IMG/VR virus record: IMGVR_UViG_3300028590_000042
Location: 1 to 42,196 of that record
DNA from: a virus
DNA: 42,196 bases
Strand: one strand, 5' to 3'
The position numbers were made by a program, and so were the translations under genes. Positions 37,551 to 42,196 of the stretch are shown piece by piece. How positions within the stretch are numbered: the stretch's first letter is position 1; the number at the start of each line of letters is the position of its first letter. Under the pieces are notes generated by a model that was not told the DNA's origin, ran no database searches, and saw only the letters and a list, made by a program, of their open reading frames with translations.

Positions 37551-38345
37551 ATGAGCGACCGCCAATTCAAATCCCTGCCTTTCACGAATCTGAAGGCGGA
37601 AAGCTCCGGCCGAGTGAGGTCCGGGATCGCGGCCGTTTTCGGGAATGTCGACGCCGCCGGCGAAAGGATCATGCCGGGAGCATTCACGCGGACGATCGAG
37701 GGTGGGGCAAAACGAGCCCGCTTCCTCTGGAACCATTCTTTTCAACATCCGCCGGTCGCATCGATCAAGGAACTGCGGGAGCTATCCCGTGCCGAACTTC
37801 CCGATGAAGTTCTCGAAAAAGCACCTGAAGCGACCGGAGGGCTCCTCGTCAAACGCGAATACTTCGACGTTGAACTTGCCAACTGGATACTTGCTGCCAT
37901 TGATGCGGGTGACATCAACGAGATGAGCTTCGCGTTTGACGTGGTCAAATCTGCCTCCGTCACCGAGCCGATCGCGGGCGATGCGGAAAAAACGATGGAG
38001 ATCCGCGAGCTGCAGGAGCTCAAGCTCTACGACTGCTCGGATGTTCTCTGGGGCTGCAACTTTGCGACCGTGGCGACAGGTGCGAAGAGCGTCGACACGA
38101 TACCGCTCGGCGTCGTCGCCTCAAACTTCGCGATGATCGCGAGCGAGATCAAGGCCGGCAGACGCAACGCCGATTCCGATCAGAAACTTATCGACCTTAT
38201 CCACGACACGGCCATTGGACTCGGCGCCGTATGCAAGACCGAGCAGACAGAAGATGCGAAAGACGATCAACCCGAACCCGCTGTTAAAGGCACTTCACTT
38301 GATCTCTTGAAGCTGGAATTTCAACGGCTGGAATTAGGACTTTAG
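37551..38345 (+). CDS. Prohead protease (S78 family)
   Basis: The 264-residue product fits HK97-type prohead protease: a FGNVDAAGERIMPGAF start region, the catalytic His in FLWNHSFQHPP, a middle part ending in DINEMSFAFDV with the catalytic Ser, and a charged C-terminal scaffold-like tail. It matures the capsid protein encoded next. An in-frame TTG at 37449 would add 34 residues across the terminator; the ATG is preferred. Confidence 0.9.
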   Translation: MSDRQFKSLPFTNLKAESSGRVRSGIAAVFGNVDAAGERIMPGAFTRTIEGGAKRARFLWNHSFQHPPVASIKELRELSRAELPDEVLEKAPEATGGLLVKREYFDVELANWILAAIDAGDINEMSFAFDVVKSASVTEPIAGDAEKTMEIRELQELKLYDCSDVLWGCNFATVATGAKSVDTIPLGVVASNFAMIASEIKAGRRNADSDQKLIDLIHDTAIGLGAVCKTEQTEDAKDDQPEPAVKGTSLDLLKLEFQRLELGL

Positions 38346-38359
38346 GAGACAAAAGAAAA

Positions 38360-39625
38360 ATGAAATCGAGATCAGCAGAACTCAAAGAAATTCTCGACTA
38401 TTACGCTTCGAAAATGGCGGAAGTCGAGGCAGATCCTGCAAAAGAAACGCAGGAACTGAAAGACGAACTCGGCAAGAAACTCGCCGAAGCGAAGGCAATC
38501 CAAAACGCTATCAAGATCAACGGCGAATGGGAAGATCTCAAGAAGTTCCTCACCGAACCGGTGACGGTCGCGAAGGCTGAGGCTATCCACGGAACGGGCA
38601 CCGGCACGATCGGTGAAGAAGCCCGGACTCTCGGGGATCAGGTCATCGAGCAGTTCAAGGCCGGCGGTTCGTTGAAGGGCGTTCAGCAGCAGTTCCAGGC
38701 GAAGGGTTTCTTTACCACGCCTTACGCTGTGCCCTCAGGAATGAAGGCGACCTTCGACTCGACGGCTGCCGGACTCGACACCTCACGCAACTACGTGACG
38801 CCTCCAGGCGGTCTCGTTCTGATCGAGCAGCAGCGGCTGACGATTCGCGACCTTCTTCCCGTTGGCGAGACGGTTCAGAACACTGTTTATTTCCCGAAAG
38901 AAACTCTCTTCACCAACGCTGCCGAGACGGTTGCCGAGGAAGGCCAGAAGCCGGAGGCAACGCTCGACATCGAGGGGTCGTCCGCTCCGGTCAAGAAGAT
39001 CGCAGTTCTCATCAAGGTCACGGACGAAATGTGGGATGACTTCCCGATGCTCCGCGACTATGTCAACAGCCGTCTCCGCTTCATGGTCGAGCAGAAGGAA
39101 GAGGACCAGCTTCTTAACGGCGACGGCCTTGGCAACAACATCACCGGAATCCTGAACTCGGGCGTTCAGACGCAGCCGGAAGGCTCGGACACACCCGTCG
39201 ACGCGATCCGCAAGGCGATGACGAAGATCAAGAATCCGGCGTCGAATGTCGGCGGATACAATCCGTCGGGCGTCGTCATGCACCCGATCGATGTTGAGCT
39301 GATCGAGCTGTCGAAGGATCAGAACCTTCAGTATTACGGCGGCGGACCGTTCATGGGGCCCTACGGCAATGGTGCTTATGTTGCTCCGAAGTATCTTTGG
39401 GGCCTGCCGATCGTCGAGACCAACGCCATAGCGCAGGGAACCGCCCTCGTCGGCGACTTCCGTCTCGGAGCCCAGATCTTCCAGCGCACCGGCATCGACG
39501 TCAAGACGTTCGATCAGAACGAGGACGACGTGAACTTTAACCGGAAGACGATCCGTGTTGAAGAGCGTCTCGCCCTGGCGGTGTATCGTCCGTCGGCATT
39601 CTGCACGGTCACATCGATCGACTAA
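38360..39625 (+). CDS. Major capsid protein (HK97 fold)
   Basis: The 421-residue product has an N-terminal helical delta/scaffold region (about 1-75), a Gly-rich linker, and an HK97 fold core (TPPGGLVLIEQQRLTIRDLLPVGE, followed by QKEEDQLLNGDG and the long P-domain). The protease gene just before it fits its maturation. GGAGAC lies before the ATG. Confidence 0.95.
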   Translation: MKSRSAELKEILDYYASKMAEVEADPAKETQELKDELGKKLAEAKAIQNAIKINGEWEDLKKFLTEPVTVAKAEAIHGTGTGTIGEEARTLGDQVIEQFKAGGSLKGVQQQFQAKGFFTTPYAVPSGMKATFDSTAAGLDTSRNYVTPPGGLVLIEQQRLTIRDLLPVGETVQNTVYFPKETLFTNAAETVAEEGQKPEATLDIEGSSAPVKKIAVLIKVTDEMWDDFPMLRDYVNSRLRFMVEQKEEDQLLNGDGLGNNITGILNSGVQTQPEGSDTPVDAIRKAMTKIKNPASNVGGYNPSGVVMHPIDVELIELSKDQNLQYYGGGPFMGPYGNGAYVAPKYLWGLPIVETNAIAQGTALVGDFRLGAQIFQRTGIDVKTFDQNEDDVNFNRKTIRVEERLALAVYRPSAFCTVTSID

Positions 39626-39631
39626 TAGAAC

Positions 39632-39654
39632 GGGCGGTGCAACTCCGCCCTTTT
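39632..39654 (+). terminator. Hairpin after the capsid gene
   Basis: GGGCGG (39632-39637) pairs with CCGCCC (39645-39650), followed by TTTT. The short T-run suggests partial termination or 3'-end protection of the capsid message. Confidence 0.6.
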
Positions 39655-39687
39655 ACCATGCCAATCAGGATTCATCAGAGGGACGTC

Positions 39688-39966
39688 ATGAAAGATCTCG
39701 CATCGGACCAGAACTACTACTACGACGCAGAAGGCAACGTCACGACTGACGCGACCAAAGGCGTCAGATGGCTCGCACGGGAAGGAGCTAATGTGCTTCC
39801 CGAACATCGCGAAGCGCTCAAGGCGTTTCAGGCCGCTGGAGACAGCAAGGTAGCTCAGGCTGAAGGTGAGGCTGAGTTCGAGTCGGAAGATTCGAAGAAG
39901 GCCAAAAAGCCGGCAGCAAATAAGAAGGCAGCCCCTTCGAAAAATAAAGGAGTGAAAAGCAAATAA
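39688..39966 (+). CDS. Small head-region protein with Lys-rich tail
   Basis: The 92-residue product has an AGAGGGA ribosome site before the ATG at 39688. The first 50 residues are mixed, with GVRWLAREGANVLPEHREAL; the rest is Glu- then Lys-rich and disordered. Upstream ATGs lack a ribosome site and overlap the hairpin. Probable minor head or connector accessory protein. Confidence 0.68.
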   Translation: MKDLASDQNYYYDAEGNVTTDATKGVRWLAREGANVLPEHREALKAFQAAGDSKVAQAEGEAEFESEDSKKAKKPAANKKAAPSKNKGVKSK

Positions 39967-40394
39967 TGGGACGCAGACTCAAGAATTACGGCGTTCACGT
40001 TCCGGTTGGAGCGTCGATCGCAACCACAGGAAACACTGACACATATTTCCAGGTGCCTAAGTCTGGCAGGCTGACTCACGCAAACGTCGGCAGCCTACTC
40101 GGTCTAGCCGTGAGCGACACCAACTACGTCACGTTTACGATGACCAATCTTGGTCAGGCGGGAGCTGGCACTACCGAGATGCTTGCGACTTCCGATCTCA
40201 ACACTACGAAGTCCACGGGCGGAGCGGCAATGCCGGCAAGTGGCAAGAAGGCTCTTACCATTCACGGTACAACGGCGAACCTTAACGTCACCGAAGGCGA
40301 CACCATCCGTATCCGGGCGGCGGTAACCGGAACTCTCGGCGCTGCGGTCACCGTACCTCGCTACAGCGTCAACTTCGACGCGAGCGGTGCTTAA
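39966..40394 (+). CDS. Putative head decoration protein
   Basis: This 142-residue beta-rich protein (Thr/Ala/Gly/Val) starts in the previous stop (TAATG). Its composition and place right after the capsid genes fit a trimeric decoration protein such as lambda gpD or a similar jelly-roll. The family is not certain. Confidence 0.65.
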   Translation: MGRRLKNYGVHVPVGASIATTGNTDTYFQVPKSGRLTHANVGSLLGLAVSDTNYVTFTMTNLGQAGAGTTEMLATSDLNTTKSTGGAAMPASGKKALTIHGTTANLNVTEGDTIRIRAAVTGTLGAAVTVPRYSVNFDASGA

Positions 40395-41017
40395 TGGCCG
40401 ATTACGCAACAGTCGAGCAGATCAAGGGGCTAGGTATCCAAACCGATGCCCCTGCAACCGCTTTAACGGCTTGGGAAGATCTGGCGACCGGTGCGTCGAG
40501 GCTCTTTGACACATTGTGCGAGGTCAGCGAGGACTTCTTCGCGGAGGAGAACGGTCTCACTGAGGACCGTGATTTCGTCGGCGACGGTACTGCTTACCTG
40601 AAACTCCCGCCGTATGTCGATCTCGATTCGATCACGATCAACGACGGCACGATCGCAGTACCCGACTATACGACGGATAACGTGCCTGACTACATCGCGA
40701 AAGACGGGATGCTGATCGTCCTCGAGAAGACGAAGCAAGGATCTCTCGACTCAGCGATGTACCGGAATCGCTTCACCGGCTGGCCGGATGGATCGCAGAT
40801 CCGAGTTTCAGCCGTGTGGGGCTTCGAATCTACGCCGAAGGATGTCCAGGTAGCGGTTGCAAAGATCGCATTGCATCACTGGCGTATGTCTGATCCGGTG
40901 AATGCCGACAACACGAACGCTACGCCCGAGCCACTGATCGACGGGCTGCCCGCGAGCGTCTGGCCGACGGTTGAGAAGTACAGGGAGAAATACTCACAGC
41001 GATGTCTGTTCGCCTGA
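40394..41017 (+). CDS. Head-tail connector (adaptor) protein
   Basis: The 207-residue product has the layout of phage gp6-type connectors: an N-terminal helix, a middle beta insert (LKLPPYVDLDSITINDG) and a C-terminal helix (KDVQVAVAKIALHHWRM). It joins the portal to the tail. It overlaps the next gene by 16 bases. Confidence 0.78.
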   Translation: MADYATVEQIKGLGIQTDAPATALTAWEDLATGASRLFDTLCEVSEDFFAEENGLTEDRDFVGDGTAYLKLPPYVDLDSITINDGTIAVPDYTTDNVPDYIAKDGMLIVLEKTKQGSLDSAMYRNRFTGWPDGSQIRVSAVWGFESTPKDVQVAVAKIALHHWRMSDPVNADNTNATPEPLIDGLPASVWPTVEKYREKYSQRCLFA

Positions 41018-41445
41018 ACAATCCGATCTGGGACAAGGGCAAACGCCTGAACCGCTACGCCAAGGCGATCTATGCCGTCGGCGTGGAAGCGGTGAAGGAC
41101 GTTGAGGAGAACTATCGAACCGCCAGAAGAACAGGCGTAAGGGCCCGCGTTCCGGTCGTAAAGTTCTCGGGCCGCGGGGCTGATCGTAAAGCGAACCGGA
41201 CCGGTCGATACAAGATCGTAACCCGATCGGCATACGGCGAGACGCCCGCAAGGGTCACCGGGCAGCTTCAGAGAGGGACCAAGCTGAAGCGAGTCTCAGC
41301 ATTCGCGATAAGGATCTATAACGACGTTCCTCACGCAAAACACCTTGAGCCGCCGGCAAAGCTGAACCGGCCTTTCCTTCGAAAGCCGATCGCGGCTAAC
41401 CGATCGAAGTACGTGGAGATAGTTCGCAAGTCACTGCTGACATGA
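41002..41445 (+). CDS. Tail completion / neck protein (HK97 gp10-like)
   Basis: The 147-residue basic product has an N-terminal helix (YAKAIYAVGVEAVKDVEENY) and a C-terminal NDVPHAKHLEPP plus RPFLRKPI motif, like neck proteins that close the head-tail joint. The overlap and order connector, neck, tail terminator support this. Confidence 0.72.
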   Translation: MSVRLNNPIWDKGKRLNRYAKAIYAVGVEAVKDVEENYRTARRTGVRARVPVVKFSGRGADRKANRTGRYKIVTRSAYGETPARVTGQLQRGTKLKRVSAFAIRIYNDVPHAKHLEPPAKLNRPFLRKPIAANRSKYVEIVRKSLLT

Positions 41446-41446
41446 G

Positions 41447-41950
41447 ATGCCGCTTCTTACCGCCGCAAAAGAACTCGCGATCGCCGCTGAACTCGCGGAG
41501 ATCTTCGCATCAGCCGATGCCGAGGTGTTCACCAGGCCGCGGCAGATCATTTCGAAGCAGCACTTCGTAGCGAACACGGTCAAGACGATCCTCGGCGTTA
41601 CCGAGGTCAGATATTTGGAAATCTATTGCGAAGGGATCGAGGTCCTGGACGACGACGAGCAGCAGCTCGACAGCGATTGCGTGGCCGTCAACCTTCAGTA
41701 CCGGGGCCAGTTCGGCTTTCAGTACATGGAGCAGCGATCGGACCTTTCCTACTCGTTCGACGATGCCAAGGCTTACATGATCTTCCTTCACAACGCGGCG
41801 ATCGATAACGGTTCGCTGCTTGTCGACGGTGTTTATCACGAGTTGTCGAGGCTGACGCAGGCGGCACCTTTGAGGATCGAGGATCACCCGATCACGGAGC
41901 TTCCCACACACATGTGGGATTTCACATTCAACGTTGAGGTCAGAGCGTAA
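41447..41950 (+). CDS. Tail terminator-like protein
   Basis: The 167-residue product follows the neck gene and precedes the tube gene, the usual slot for a tail terminator. The N-terminus is a helix (TAAKELAIAAELAEIFASA); the rest is mixed alpha/beta with MWDFTFNVEVRA at the end. The next gene starts in its stop (TAATG). Confidence 0.65.
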   Translation: MPLLTAAKELAIAAELAEIFASADAEVFTRPRQIISKQHFVANTVKTILGVTEVRYLEIYCEGIEVLDDDEQQLDSDCVAVNLQYRGQFGFQYMEQRSDLSYSFDDAKAYMIFLHNAAIDNGSLLVDGVYHELSRLTQAAPLRIEDHPITELPTHMWDFTFNVEVRA

Positions 41951-42196
41951 TGGCGAAGAAAAAAGTACAGGACGAACAGCCGGAGCCGAACTACATGTTC
42001 ATCGGCGGATCGAAGGACGCGTCGGCAAAGGGCGTGAAGGAAGGCGAGGAAGGATTCGTCGCTCGTGAGCCGATCACGCATTTCACCGTTGCGCCGAAAC
42101 GCTTCAAGCTGCCCGACGCTGACGAGCAGCTCGCCGGTCCGTTCTTCTTTGAAGGGCCGCCGCTGCATCGCCTTTTCCCCAGACTCTACAAAGCTT
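41950..42196 (+). CDS. 5' part of small virion-region gene (ends at 155)
   Basis: The frame starts in the previous stop (TAATG) with MAKKKVQDEQPEP, then NYMFIGGSKDASAKGV and a GFVAREPITHFTVAP segment. It runs off the window end and continues from base 1 to the stop at 155, giving 88 residues. Position between terminator and tube suggests a tail role. Confidence 0.85.
   Translation, partial: MAKKKVQDEQPEPNYMFIGGSKDASAKGVKEGEEGFVAREPITHFTVAPKRFKLPDADEQLAGPFFFEGPPLHRLFPRLYKA
42062..42196. repeat. Terminal direct repeat, right copy
   Basis: This is the partner of bases 1-135; the only difference is C at 42070 against T at 9. It shows circular closure of the sequence. Confidence 0.93.

Noticed and set aside
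1-42196. CRISPR array, diversity-generating retroelement, insertion sequence
   Set aside because: No regularly spaced repeat set, no reverse transcriptase and no transposase were seen.

Overview
This window is the complete genome of a temperate tailed phage with siphovirus organisation, given as a linearised circle. Bases 1-135 and 42062-42196 are the same sequence apart from one base, so the unit is about 42,061 bp, and one small gene (41950 onward, ending at 155) crosses the join. The host is probably an Acidobacteriota bacterium. The type IV pilin at 11861 has the N-terminal helix and two-cysteine C-terminal layout I associate with that phylum (Blastocatellia in particular), and the attachment core is the 3' half of a bacterial tRNA-Ala. 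The host assignment is an inference.

Layout. (1) 39688-42196 continuing to 11307, plus strand: head completion, connectors, tail tube, tail chaperones, tape measure, hub and fibre genes. The chaperone pair is joined by a +1 frameshift site that looks like the one in bacterial release factor 2 (prfB). (2) 11346-13003, plus strand: a cargo block next to the attachment site, with a Fis-type HTH protein, a sigma-54-like promoter, a full prepilin, a 35-residue pilin-helix peptide and a second pilin-like protein, closed by terminators. (3) 13727-13771: the putative attP core. (4) 13789-20289, minus strand: the lysogeny block, with a GIY-YIG protein that carries a copy of the integrase arm-binding domain, tyrosine integrase, excisionase-like HTH, small zinc-binding proteins, a coupled operon (GHKL ATPase, STAS-like DUF4325 protein, two-helix membrane protein), an ImmA-like protease, a zinc-ribbon membrane protein and an XRE repressor. 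(5) 20389-28428, plus strand: Cro-like protein, single-strand annealing protein, VRR-NUC nuclease, Dam-like methylase, ParB-like protein, replication proteins with a candidate origin, and an ASCH protein. (6) 28550-33356: lysis and envelope genes, namely a membrane-anchored GH19-type endolysin, an outer-membrane beta-barrel, a lipoprotein, spanin/holin-like proteins and a stand-alone CheY-like receiver. (7) 33369-39625: terminase, portal-MuF fusion, protease and capsid.

How it works together. Repressor and Cro-like protein face each other across repeated operators that overlap the -35 boxes of two rightward promoters. Integrase recombines attP with a host tRNA-Ala gene. In the integrated form the pilin block lies at one prophage end and the GIY-YIG/integrase genes at the other, the usual places for lysogenic-conversion cargo. 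Almost all plus-strand genes are tightly packed and often overlap by 1-4 bases; strong hairpins directly before some start codons (28481-28538, 37491-37541) suggest antitermination or tuned read-through.

The strongest candidates for undescribed biology are the integrase/arm-domain-GIY-YIG pair, the STAS-GHKL/DUF4325/membrane-protein operon, and the sigma-54-associated pilin cassette.
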